Shown here piece by piece: positions 11,859-21,896 of a DNA stretch of 64,000 nt. Under the pieces are notes generated by a model. The model was given only the letters and a program-made list of their open reading frames with translations. It did not search any database and was not told the origin of the DNA. The translations under genes were made by a program, and so were the position numbers. The stretch spans positions 62,001-126,000 of the forward strand of contig JAPEVC010000086.1 of NCBI GenBank assembly GCA_027946555.1, in the 5' to 3' direction. Within the stretch, counting starts at the first letter, position 1. Each line of letters opens with the position of its first letter. Source of the stretch: Gnomoniopsis sp. IMI 355080. Taxonomy: Eukaryota > Ascomycota > Sordariomycetes > Diaporthales > Gnomoniaceae.

Positions 11859-13087
11859 ATGTCTTTTCGAAAGAGGAACGCAGTCATATCTGCGTCTCCC
11901 TCGGCCCAAGCTCAAAGCGCCGTGCAGTCGCGATCGGATACACAGCTAGCTCCAGGCCTACGACCTTCACCTTTAGACGGACGAGTCACCACATCAACAG
12001 GAACCTCATCTTTGGATAGTCTACTTGCTGGGCATGCTGGTCTTCCGCTCGGGTCGTGTCTCCTCGTGGAAGAACAAGGAACGACGGACTTCTCGGGAGC
12101 CTTACTAAAGTACTATGCTGCTGAAGGTCTCGTGCAAGGACACCATATACACGTGTTGGGCTACCCGGACGCTTGGAAACACCAACTCCCAGCTGTGTCT
12201 GCCAAGCAGGAAAACACTTCACCCAAATCCACCAGCCACGTTGAAGAAAAGATGAAGATTGCTTGGAGGTATGAGAATCTTGCAAGCAGGAATGCTCCCG
12301 AAAATAGTCCGAAAGGTGGGCCGAACGATGCAACTTTATTTCGACCATGCGATCGACACCTTCTAACGAGCAGACAGACGTGAACGATGATACCAAAGCC
12401 GTTTTCTGTCACGCTTTCGATCTGACAAAGCGAATTGCCTCTTCCTCCATCAAGGGCACCATGTCCACAACCCCGGCATCGAATCCAATGAGCTTCTCTT
12501 TCGATTCAAAGGAGACACCCTCGGCGTTCAAGCCATTCATCAAGAATTTACAAACCAAGATCCAGGCTTCGCCTGCTTCAACAGTATACAGAGTCGTGGT
12601 TCCAAGTCTTCTATCACCAACACTGTATGCGCCATCAGCCTGCCAGCCGACCGAGGTGTTACAATTCCTGCATGCTCTCAGAGCCCTCCTCCGTCGATAT
12701 CCTGGGCGACTTACGGCTCTCATCACACTGCAACTGTCTCTCTTCCCCCGAAGTAATGGGGTGACACGATGGATTGAGCTTTTATCTGACGGCGTGCTCG
12801 AGATGATTCCTTTACCTCCCAAATTGGGTGCTGCTCCGCCGGCCTCAAGCGGTGCATCGAAGGTCCAGGACCAGAGCCAAGGGATTTTGCGGATACACAG
12901 CTTGCCTGTATACCATGAGAAAGGAGGGGGCGGAGCCGAGAACAACCACTTTCGAGAAGATTTGTCCTTCCATATGAGCAGTTCGAAGGGCTTGGTCATT
13001 CAGCCATACGTTCTGCCTCCTATGGTTGAGGAAGATCACAAGGAAAAAACACCTGCAAGCACGGTCAAGGATGGACTTGACTTCTAA
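11859..13087 (+). CDS. ELP4: Elongator complex subunit Elp4 (PAXNEB)
   Basis: Elp4 forms with Elp5 and Elp6 a RecA-like hexameric ring, the accessory arm of Elongator, needed for U34 modification of tRNA wobble bases (family knowledge). Two exons, 11859-12315 and 12378-13087, are separated by a 62-nt intron (CTAAC branch, ACAG acceptor). The 388-residue protein starts MSFRKRNAVIS and has an N-terminal SLDSLLAGHAGLPLGSCLLV block where RecA-like proteins carry Walker A; the P-loop is degenerate, as usual for Elp4. KIAWRYENL precedes the intron and FCHAFDLTKR follows it; both are typical of the PAXNEB domain. LEMIPLPP and LRIHSLPVYHEKGGGG lie in the C-terminal half. I chose ATG 11859 because upstream codons of the open frame are not conserved. 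Confidence 0.94.
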
Positions 13088-13603
13088 GTAAATCATCCTT
13101 CGTCGCAAGACATATGGCCCTTCAATGTCATGAGGACAGTTTTCTCGTCTAGATTCTGTCTCAGGTGGTCTCAATACTATCCTGACGAGAATTAGAGCAC
13201 TATGGGGGGTGGAGGGGGTGGGTAAGGCTGGCAACTTGAACCCTACCCCTGTCCACTTCTCTGGAGCTCCTCACCGCCCGCGCGCCAATTCGTTCACTCA
13301 AAAACTTCGAGTAAATTTTCAGAGCTTTTACCACTCCTCTCAATACCACAACCACCACAACAGTGCAAGTAAGTTTATCACCCTCTATTCTTCGCATCAA
13401 TCCTATCATGCGGTCGAATGATTAAACCAATCATCTATAATCTGTCAATCCCCTGAGATTTCTCTGTGACGAAAACGATACTTGTGTCTTATCTATGACT
13501 CCTCACCGCACGCCTAGCCTTCACAAACACAACTTTCACACCTGTGAGGGTCAAGCTAACCGTGCACAATCAGGTCAGAAAAGAGCACTGCAAGCGCCCT
13601 CAC
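13088..13603. promoter_or_regulatory. Promoter and probable 5'-UTR intron of SEN34
   Basis: Between the ELP4 stop and the SEN34 start. A donor GTAAGT at 13369 and an acceptor CAATCAG ending at 13573, with a GCTAAC branch site about 20 nt before it, suggest a 205-nt intron in the 5' leader. The sequence before 13369 is A/C-rich, typical of fungal transcription starts. Confidence 0.4.
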
Positions 13604-14569
13604 ATGATGTCGGACCTCGTCCGCATTACCAGCGTCGGTGGCCGTTTCCTCGTTTTCGAGGTGAAAGACGTCGCTGCCTTGCGGCGTGATCACTGCATCT
13701 GCGCCGTCTTCGTCGGCACGACGCCACAAAATCCAAACCAGAATGTCTTCTCCGGCCTGCCCATCGAGTTATTCGCTGAGGAAGCCAAGCTGTTAGTAGA
13801 GAAGGGCGCTGCGTATGTCGTAGATGACGGCACCTCGCATCTGAGTCAGCTGTCGTCCATGGACCGTGCTACTAGGCTGTCATACCTACAGTCGCTTAAG
13901 ACAAGGCGAAAGTTGTTTCAAAAGGTTGCAAATGAGCAGAATGAGGAGAAGAGAAAGATTGGAGAGAGGCTAAAGGCGAACAGTCTGGCAAAAAAACAGG
14001 CTAAGAGGACTGCCAAAGCATCGCAACAGGATCCAGAGAAGCGCCAGGCCCCGCTGGAGCCAAGTAAAGCAACAAACACAGAACCAGAACAATTGGCTAA
14101 CGACGAAGCTTCCTTCCCTGAAGACACGCTCTTCACATCTGCATCGTCCAAAGACAAGACGTCACAGTCGCGCGGCTCGGCAAACATACCGATGCAACAC
14201 ATCACACCTACAACCAGTTTGGACATGCTAGCAGATCTTGGAGCGCACACTATATCCATTGAGACCCCGCGCAACTATCCGCTGTACAAGCATCTCAATG
14301 CTAAAGGCTACTATATCACGCCTGGAATAAGGTTCGGAGCTGATTACAGTGTATACCCCGGTGATCCTTTCAGGTACCATGCCCATTTCATGGCGACAAG
14401 CTATGGATGGAATGAAGAAATAGCGGTGTTGGATCTTGTCACAGGCGGTCGGCTAGGCACTGGTGTCAAGAAAGGGTTCATGATTGGCGGTGCACCACTG
14501 CAAGCGCAGGAGGGAGATGATGACGCTGATCGTCTCAGGGCGTTCACAATTGAATGGGCAGCCATGTAA
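13604..14569 (+). CDS. SEN34: tRNA-splicing endonuclease subunit Sen34
   Basis: One of two catalytic subunits of the Sen2-Sen34-Sen54-Sen15 endonuclease; Sen34 cuts the 3' splice site of pre-tRNA introns (family knowledge). A single exon of 321 residues from the ATG pair at 13604/13607. The N-terminal domain reads LVRITSVGGRFLVFEVKDVA, then FVGTTPQNPNQNVFSGLP, the Sen34 signature. A Lys/Glu/Gln-rich charged linker covers about residues 95-220. The C-terminal catalytic domain contains KGYYITPGIRFGADYSVYPG, with the expected catalytic Tyr at about 251, a YHAHF motif with the His at about 259, and GTGVKKGFMIGG carrying the catalytic Lys. All three nuclease residues appear present. The open frame extends 20 codons upstream without an ATG, probably into a leader intron. 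Confidence 0.93.
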   Translation: MMSDLVRITSVGGRFLVFEVKDVAALRRDHCICAVFVGTTPQNPNQNVFSGLPIELFAEEAKLLVEKGAAYVVDDGTSHLSQLSSMDRATRLSYLQSLKTRRKLFQKVANEQNEEKRKIGERLKANSLAKKQAKRTAKASQQDPEKRQAPLEPSKATNTEPEQLANDEASFPEDTLFTSASSKDKTSQSRGSANIPMQHITPTTSLDMLADLGAHTISIETPRNYPLYKHLNAKGYYITPGIRFGADYSVYPGDPFRYHAHFMATSYGWNEEIAVLDLVTGGRLGTGVKKGFMIGGAPLQAQEGDDDADRLRAFTIEWAAM

Positions 14570-14857
14570 TGCAGCCGATGGTTAGACGAGACCATCAGGG
14601 ATACAAAGCAATCAATGAAGACACTGATCGTTGCCGATGATCTAAAGTGTCCATACTGTCCCTGTGACGACGCCCAACTTGGAAAAAATAAATGAATAAA
14701 GGCTACAAACGATCCTCTCGCCAAAGTGCCAATATGAACGCCGCCTACGCCACCCGTGCCAGTCATGACATTGTCCTTTCCGGTCGCTATGTACAAAGCA
14801 ATGAGAATCAAAATTATAGATGATGTTTTCTAATCCCGCGCAGCATTGTCGCGCCAA

Positions 14858-17770
14858 TCAAGGTACGTATATCTTGCTGAAGCTGATAACGTCTCTCCTG
14901 CAGCAGACGCACTTGTCGAAGTTATTCATGGCAAGAGACACCCTGCAGTCATCACACAGACTTAAGCATCGACACGGCCACACTATGACTGTCCTCGGCG
15001 AGCTCTGGCACACAACACACTGCGGGCCGTCTGGGCCCATTCCAGCCGCGCCCGTCGCCCAACTCGAGGGGTTGGATCCAGAAGCAGGTTCTGGCGCGGT
15101 GGCGGCGCGGCGCTCAAGCAGGATCTGCTCAAGGAGCTGGGCCTCTTCGTCCGGCGTCATCTTGGCTGTTGCACGGATCGAGTGGTTGGGGAAGAGAAGT
15201 TGGGAGCGTTGCATCTGCTCAAAGCGCTTGTAGCCCGACCGAGTCATAATGCGGTCGGCACCAAGGTGCGCGGCGAGCGTACGGGCTTGGTCGCGCTCTT
15301 CGGCACTGCGCGGGTTGAGGAGGGCTGCCAGGTCCGCTGCTTGCATGGTGGTATCGACAACAGGTGAGCCTTCTCGAGAGGCGAAGGGAGATCGCTGAGT
15401 CGGGGTTCGCTGGCCTTCGTCGTTGCTGTCGACATCCTCCCAGTCAAAACCGTCTTCAATGTCGCTGGCCGAAACCACCGACTCGGTGGCTGAGATGACA
15501 CTTGTTGCGTCGAAATCTCTGTCCTCTTCTTCACCTGGTGCGTAATCACCGCTGGTGTCATGCTTGCCCCACCAGCCGCCTGCTAACCACCAAAGATAGA
15601 GTTTATTGTCGATCCACTGCTCGCGGCTGGCCTCGTCGGTAAATTCTTCGTGCTCGTTGTACTTTTGACGTAATTCGTGTTCCACATCGATTCTGTCACT
15701 CCGCCTGATCTCGGCTAGGCCGATAGAGCCGTGACCAGGTTGGACCACGGACTCGTAAGACCGGCGTCCTCGAGGCACTTTCTCGTCACCGCGCCCAGAC
15801 TTGGGAAGCTGGGACCAATTTTTCAGCCACCTCGGTGGATTGCGCATGCCCAGCTTAGAGAGCACACTGCAGACTACCATGGCCCAGGTGGTGATGACCA
15901 GCTTGTTGATATGCAAGAGATAGTCAAGAGCCAAGAGCCAGCGACCGCTTCGTTCTGCCGCACCAATTCCATCTCTGACCTGACGGCGCTCGCCAGTAAC
16001 AGATCTGGATAGCTTCTGTGCGGCCCTCTCGCGGGCATATCCGGTGGTTGCCCTCAATTGGCCATCCTTCACGGGGATCAGGCCGACAACACCCGACATG
16101 TCGTACCGTGACCCAGGCACACCGGAGCTAATCCAGTTCATCTTCAACTCCTCAATCTCACGATAACGCTCCTCCTCCAACCATGTGGTACGTTTCAAGT
16201 TCACACCTCGGTCCTCATTCAAATAAACGGCTTCGGTGGCCATGGTAATGGCTCCGAAGCCCGCTCGTAGTAGTGCTGTGTAGAAATCCATCTCCATCGT
16301 GATTCTCAGGTCGGAAAATGAAAGATTGGCTTGCATGTTGGCATGTGCAAGGGCCACCCGTTCTTTCAGTGTCAGCCTCTCTTGCCCTTGAACTGCGTTG
16401 ACCGGAGTAGCCAACGCAGAAAGCAGGAGGGCGACAGAATAGATCGAGAAACAGACTACGATGCCGAGTAAGACTATAACATGCGGTATGAAACCGATGA
16501 TACAGACTGTAGGATACCTGAGAAGTCCTTGGCGAGTCGGATCGTCCAGAGAAAATGTAAAGGCGCTCCAGATGATACTGCCCATATAACACATGGCCCA
16601 AAAACCGGTGTTTACTAGACGGAACTTGGCTTGTTTGCCAAACACACCGAGAATGTGACTCGTGATGTGGCTCATAGTCGAGAAGAAGGCGATCAGGAGA
16701 ACCTCGGGAGGCGTGTTGACTCGCCTGAGGATCATCGACCGACTAATGGCGGCGTTTGCGCCCAAACTCACTTTCGCCGTTGCATTCGAGCTTGGAGAGC
16801 TGAAGATCCCCCAACCAAGCTGGTTGCTGATAGCAGCATCAGCCTCAGCGAAGGCCAGCGAATGCTCGAAAAGGGTCATGCCAGTCTCAGCAGACACTGG
16901 ACGTCCCTGGACTGCGCAGGAGATAGTTTCGAGGAATTGGCTCAAGCAGAAGGTTCCGAACAGAGGCCACAGGAGAGTCAAAGACCCTCTCAACTCGGGT
17001 GATTCATCGCCAGCAGCCGGTACCATCTGTACCGCTGTACAAGATTCCTCGTCTGTCGCACCGAGGAGCAACGACGAACTTATTCCATGTAAGAAGGTAT
17101 TGTGCTGTGAGAACATCAGATCCGAGCTCTTGCTAGCATTTCCCCATCGCAGCTCTGCAAAGTCAGGCGATGTCTGACACTGTATAGATTGGAGGATGCT
17201 CCGGCTCTGCACGTAAAACAGGACAATAGGCACAATTCGGAGGAGGAATCGTACGGGCCAACTGAGGCGAAGTCGTCGTCGGGTCGCGGCGAATATATGG
17301 GTCCTGTTCAAGATGACAGCCATGGCGATGCAGCACAACGCCCATTTGCTGGTGGCGTAGCTGAACACGCTGCCCAGCCCTTTTGCGCCCTCCATCGAGA
17401 ATCGGTGAATGATAGGGTCGGGATCGACGAGGTTCGAGGGAACGGCAGAGGCAGAACTGTGTGTGGCGAGGATGTTGGAGTTGAAGGCGGACGAAGTCGT
17501 GGACAGTATATCGGAACCAGTTGCGTCAGGGATCACTCGCTGGCCGAAGCCATCTATGGCATCAGGAACAGAGATGAAAGAACCCAGGCGACCTAACCTC
17601 ATAACCATGCGTGGTCCAGCCCAGACGAGATCCTCCAACGAGGGTGTGTACCTGGAGACGTTGACACCAAGGTGTGTGGATGTCAGGTTCAAGAAGTTGT
17701 TCCAGATGCTGCCGTTATCGAAGTGCACGCCAGTCTGGTGGTGAGTAAGCACCTCCACGGTGTGCTCCAT
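14858..17770 (-). CDS. Multi-pass membrane RING ubiquitin ligase, Asi1/Asi3-like
   Basis: A 970-residue single-exon frame starting MEHTVEVLTHHQTG (an ATG-less open stretch continues upstream). The C-terminus is a RING finger, CVVCQSSPRTVIVWPCRCLS, followed by LCDDCR and CVCCRRDV; the usual His position is Cys, as in the Asi/Cgrf1-type RING. The final residues FSKIYVP match the conserved tail of fungal Asi-like proteins. Six or seven hydrophobic segments occur, including FLLRIVPIVLFYV, SLTLLWPLFGTFCLSQFL and a long block around IIGFIPHVIVLLGIVVCF. Yeast Asi1 and Asi3 are inner-nuclear-membrane E3 subunits that degrade mislocalised proteins; nuclear-envelope location here is an inference. The region between membrane part and RING is acidic and Ser-rich, probably disordered. 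Convergent with SEN34. Confidence 0.87.
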   Translation of the reverse strand: MEHTVEVLTHHQTGVHFDNGSIWNNFLNLTSTHLGVNVSRYTPSLEDLVWAGPRMVMRLGRLGSFISVPDAIDGFGQRVIPDATGSDILSTTSSAFNSNILATHSSASAVPSNLVDPDPIIHRFSMEGAKGLGSVFSYATSKWALCCIAMAVILNRTHIFAATRRRLRLSWPVRFLLRIVPIVLFYVQSRSILQSIQCQTSPDFAELRWGNASKSSDLMFSQHNTFLHGISSSLLLGATDEESCTAVQMVPAAGDESPELRGSLTLLWPLFGTFCLSQFLETISCAVQGRPVSAETGMTLFEHSLAFAEADAAISNQLGWGIFSSPSSNATAKVSLGANAAISRSMILRRVNTPPEVLLIAFFSTMSHITSHILGVFGKQAKFRLVNTGFWAMCYMGSIIWSAFTFSLDDPTRQGLLRYPTVCIIGFIPHVIVLLGIVVCFSIYSVALLLSALATPVNAVQGQERLTLKERVALAHANMQANLSFSDLRITMEMDFYTALLRAGFGAITMATEAVYLNEDRGVNLKRTTWLEEERYREIEELKMNWISSGVPGSRYDMSGVVGLIPVKDGQLRATTGYARERAAQKLSRSVTGERRQVRDGIGAAERSGRWLLALDYLLHINKLVITTWAMVVCSVLSKLGMRNPPRWLKNWSQLPKSGRGDEKVPRGRRSYESVVQPGHGSIGLAEIRRSDRIDVEHELRQKYNEHEEFTDEASREQWIDNKLYLWWLAGGWWGKHDTSGDYAPGEEEDRDFDATSVISATESVVSASDIEDGFDWEDVDSNDEGQRTPTQRSPFASREGSPVVDTTMQAADLAALLNPRSAEERDQARTLAAHLGADRIMTRSGYKRFEQMQRSQLLFPNHSIRATAKMTPDEEAQLLEQILLERRAATAPEPASGSNPSSWATGAAGMGPDGPQCVVCQSSPRTVIVWPCRCLSLCDDCRVSLAMNNFDKCVCCRRDVISFSKIYVP

Positions 17771-18661
17771 GATGTCGGCAGTCCGTAGGCTTTCTTTCAG
17801 TCGCTTGGTGATGATCCCAAGGCACACCCGGCTAGGCCGGCGATGCGGTAGCCTGTTTTGGGGGGCGGTATCAAACCAAGCTGATGACTGAAATGACTGA
17901 AACGTCAACAAAAGCAATCAACAAACACTCAAGCAGACACCCGACATTGGATGCATGATGGAAGAAGCAAGGACAACAGAAAAGAGCCAAGATACAGAGA
18001 CAAGTCCTTGGTGCTGGTCGCGTGTCGTTGCAGTCCCGATAGACCAACTAGATGTCGTTTCACGGAGTGACGCGGGGGATTGGAGTCCGATAGTGGGATA
18101 TGGGCTGTAACCGCGGTCCGATTTATTGATTAGGTACCTTTGAACTCAAATGGAGCTGCTGAATTACCCGACTCTCCCGTCTCGGTACTGAGGTAATTCA
18201 ACTTCCAAATAGACTCGGCGCTTTCATTCCAGATTATGCCTCTCGGAATTACTTCATACTCAGTAATGTCCACTACTTGAACGATAGCAGACTATCTAAA
18301 ATGCGTCTACCACATTCCATGCATTTTCAAATTTGTTCATTTGTCCCATTGCCCATGTTTATGCCCCTGCCCGATAGCTCAAGAACGTCAGTGTTTCTGT
18401 GTTGTCATCCCAGCTTAACCTCCTGCTGGATCATGGCTCATAAAGGTGGAATCTACTGGCTTATGTGAAGTTACATGCCATCATCAACACACAATATAAC
18501 CTTCCTTTCTCCGAAGTCTTTAGGGGTGCATGGAGTCCAGGTCATCAGTGGGACACGCGTGAACGCACAATCTCAATATCTTGACTGTGCAGGCTCCAAT
18601 ATAGAACCATTGATAGTGACCAAGCCTCCAAGGAGTCCTGCCACTTCAGGTCGAAGGAGCT
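17771..18661. other. Intergenic upstream of the RING ligase gene
   Basis: Between the start of the Asi-like gene and the end of MTR3, both on minus. It should contain the RING-ligase promoter and the MTR3 3' UTR. One GGTACC palindrome member (TTAGGTACCTT, about 18130) is present. No coding feature is supported. Confidence 0.4.
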
Positions 18662-19592
18662 TCAAATGTGCTGACCACCTGTCTCTCTCAAAGACTGAGT
18701 CAGAACCTGGTTGGCACTTTGAGATGCCAATATACCCTTTTCAATCATGTCAGTGTAGACAGAGGTGTTGGTTGCTGGCAGATCCCCTTTGAACCATAGA
18801 TTCGTGATCTCGTCTCGCTCTGGTAGGTAAGCAACACAACATGCTGCTAGGATCTTTTCATGTTGCGAAGCAAGCGGGTCAATTACCAGCTCAGCCTTTG
18901 CATCCTCCTCCTCCGCACCGCGCACTAGAGCCGCGACACCGCCTGCAACTGTGTCTACACAGTCAATGCCAGCATCCACTAACGCTGCCGAGGCAACCGT
19001 AATGCATCCCGCTAGGACATTCATGGTGTCCCATGCCTCATCATACTCGCCGTGACTGAGACTCCGGTCCTGGTCCCCCTCAAGCACCGACACGATAATG
19101 TCGACACCGCTCTTGGGCCATCTATCAGCAATGATGGCGCCGCGCATGGCTGTTTCGAGGTGAATGCTCAGGTCGCGCTCTGTTGAGTCACGCAAGTATC
19201 CGCGTCTCTGTTTTGTCGCGAAAGGCGCATACTTGACGTGCGTAGTAAGAATGATGTGTGGTGAGAAAGGCGTGGATCTGGGGAGTGCTCTGGGTCCGTG
19301 GACTGTGCAGCTAAGTTTGAGGCCGCTTACACCGGCTTTTGCTGATGTTTGGACCTCAAGGTAGGCTGAACCTGAGGCTGATGGTGTGATTCCCGTCTTG
19401 AGGACTGTCGCGGTCGTTAGCTATGTCCCACATTCTCAACAAGAGGGTTCAGAAGAACTCACATAGTGGCCGCGCCGTGTCTGACGGTCTCGTCCTGCCC
19501 TTGGCGTCCTTTGGAAGAATTGCGTCCTCGGGAGCGAACACCGGTGGGAGGGTACCTCCGACAGGACCGTTGATGCGCCTCCTGTCCGTCAT
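18662..19592 (-). CDS. MTR3: Exosome core subunit Mtr3 (RNase PH fold)
   Basis: A non-catalytic RNase PH-like subunit of the six-member exosome ring that guides RNA to Rrp44 and Rrp6 (family knowledge). Two exons on minus: 19463-19592 and 18662-19404, with a 58-nt intron (GTGAGT donor, AGCTAAC branch, GACAG acceptor). The protein has 290 residues and starts MTDRRRINGPVGGTLPPVF. It reads through the junction as ARPLFLKTGITPSASGSAYL, the expected first strand of the fold. Further on, LKLSCTVHGPRALP, KYAPFATKQRRGYLRDSTER and ILAGCITVASAALVDAGI-like stretches (here VLAGCITVASAALVDAGI) match the RNase PH domain. The catalytic phosphate-binding residues of bacterial RNase PH are not obvious, as in eukaryotic exosome rings. 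No recognisable gene lies within 2 kb upstream. Confidence 0.92.
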
Positions 19593-20346
19593 ACCGAGGT
19601 GGTGATCTTGGATTGTAAGCGAGTGTGTTAATACTGATTCAGTCTCTGAGAGTAGAGATATCAGGTCCCAAAGTCCTTGTAAGAATCGAGGCTCATTTGA
19701 AGCGAGTCTTTAGTGCAGCCACAGGTGGCTTGAGCAGCCAGGATTTGCCAGGGTGGGCCCGAGCTCCTTTCAAGCTAAGCGGGCCCCACTGGCGACACCT
19801 ACAAAATCTGCACGCACTCGACCTGAAAGTCTCATTTTGCTTCCTTCATACCAAAACGCGACCTGCCGCACCGCAACATCCACCAGCGCTCAGCTCTTTC
19901 ATCCTGACAGCCTCGACACGCGCACTCACAGCAGCTTGGCAGGTAAAACGTTGCATTGTCTCATTGCGGTGCGGTGCGTTGCGTTGCCAGATGGGCAACC
20001 ATGGACCAGCAAGTGCTGTTGCAGCCATGGTCTGAGACGAGGCCCGCTCGCGTCGCATTTCCTGGTGACTGACAGACAAACAAATCTGTCGTTCAGACAG
20101 AGTGTGGCCATTCGGTATGTTTCTTCTCTTTTACCCCCGCCCCGTCTTCGCCGCGAGCTCCATGGACTGGAGAGTGCTTATGATGAAATTTTAACCACTG
20201 TTCCACGCGATCTTCTGTGAGCGATCTGAACAACATGCACTACCATCTGAAGCTTCCTGCTCTCCAGTCCACGCTGCGACCTTCTTTTTCAATATGGTCA
20301 TGTGTACTGACATTTCCTTAGAATGAACTGACCTTACAGACCCATC

Positions 20347-20745
20347 ATGTCTCAGCCGGTTCTCCTGCTAGGTAAGCGAGCTGTCCTTTCCCCTTGGCTA
20401 CTATCATGATGAGAATCAAATTATCAGTTCTGCTTCTGAACATACTTGATGAAAACCATTTACCTTACCAAAAATCTCTGATTACCGCCTTCATTTGCCT
20501 TGTCAACTATCGTCGATTTGGATGATATTCATGGCTAACGCGTCATGACAGATTTTGCAGAGCAAGCAGATGGCCCTTTATCCACACAAACCTTTTGTTG
20601 CGTTCCTCAGGAGGTCAGTTCATCTTCTACTTTAGCCTGCTCCCGCATCATCTTCCATGATGATCATAGCTTATCCATTCAACGACATGTACGAGCCGGG
20701 CCATCCTCCCGCACTGTAGCCGCTTTGTGTGGTGATGATCAGTAG
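20347..20745 (+). CDS. Possible small two-exon gene, unrecognised
   Basis: An ATG at 20347 starts MSQPVLLL, followed at 20372 by a GTAAGC donor. A GGCTAAC branch-like site and ATGACAG acceptor ending at 20551 would splice to a frame reading DFAEQADGPLS and ending at 20745, giving 72 residues. The splice signals are good, but the product is short, has no recognised relatives and could equally be a non-coding transcript or a decayed gene. Confidence 0.2.
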
Positions 20746-20873
20746 TGGAGTTTCTAATTCTCCCTTTGGGGCGTGTCATTTGGCTCTCGTGTCCTGATTT
20801 CCATGTGCCGTCTTGGTATATGGTCATCAAGGGCCGGCTTGTACGGCTGAGTTAAACGGCTTTCTGAAAGATG

Positions 20874-21329
20874 TTACGAGACGATGTTGCCTCCATATGA
20901 GCCTTCTTTGTTCATTGCTGACAGGACCTTGAATAGATCGAAGACTCTCAATCCCGACTTTAGTGTGCGCGTGCCAGTAACGTCCATCACTATCCCATAA
21001 TAAGTTCCTAAGGTGATGACGTCCCGGATGATCTTTGTGGGAGGTCATCGTTAATGATTCCTAATTTACTGCAGATCTACGACAGCATTGTCTAGGTCAG
21101 CTCTCTTGGGGCGCTGGAGACATTGTAAGTAGCTGTTCGTAGTCGAGCTGCCAAGGTAAGTTGGGACTGTAAAGCGGTCTTTCAGACCATTCTTCGCTAG
21201 ACGATTCTCAAGCACGGCATCATCAAATCTGGCCGCCATTGTAGTAAACACTCCGTAGAAACCAAAAGAAATTTCCTGGTGCACACGTCTTAGACATTGC
21301 GATTGCGCAAATGAACAACGCTTGGCCTG
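20874..21329 (-). pseudogene. Coding-like remnants, unrecognised
   Basis: Two adjacent minus-strand frames look protein-like. One, about 21066-21329, includes MAARFDDAVLENRLAKNG and ends at a stop. The other, stop to stop at 20874-21044, contains LGTYYGIVMDVTGTRTL and VFDLFKVLSAMNKEGSYGG. They are in different frames and separated by stops. They could be exons of a small gene or pieces of a decayed one. I do not recognise the family. Confidence 0.2.
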
Positions 21330-21896
21330 CAATGTAATTGAATCTCAAAAAAGAAGCCCTGTCAAATTTTAAGGTTTGCCGGCCTAAGCTGTAGGCCGTC
21401 TAGTTACTTGAGTTTGGCAGCTGCGGAAAGGTACCAATTGGGTGGACGAGCTATCTGAGCTCGGCATTTACCGCTGGAACCGTCCCTTACGGGAAATGGC
21501 CCTAGCGTTCTGGGCCAAACTCTCGGCACCCCTACCTACCTACCGGGCAGTCAACTTTGCCATGTCGGGCTTGGGTGGGCTGAATCATCTTCCATGCATC
21601 GAATGCAGCGAGGCGGGCGCAGGACACTTCTTCCTTCCTGTCGAGCTGTAGTACTGAGGAATACGCGACCTTTCAATACTCAATCATGAGTTGCACCAGA
21701 CCTGTCTGCATCTGATACCACCTGTTCGAGTTGTTGCCGAGCTCGCGAGACTCTCAACTGTGAGCCTGGACAGGGCATATCTGTCTGTTGCGCATCCCCC
21801 TGGACTTCATCTCGAGCTTGCCACGGGCCCTCGAGACGACGACTGCGACGAAGCTGGTCCATTCTTTCTACATTTTACCTTCGTTCTACCATCCCA

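Larger units (their letters stand above)
19593..21896. other. 2.3-kb gene-poor interval
   Basis: No strong gene. Two weak candidates are listed separately: a possible two-exon small gene at 20347-20745 (plus) and coding-like fragments on minus around 20874-21329. The interval is interrupted by many stops on both strands. The last ~150 bases are the promoter and leader of the Anp1-family gene. Confidence 0.4.

Noticed and set aside
11465..12019. A 184-codon plus-strand frame over the RPB8/ELP4 promoter
   Set aside because: It overlaps the RPB8 and ELP4 5' ends in other frames and has no conservation.
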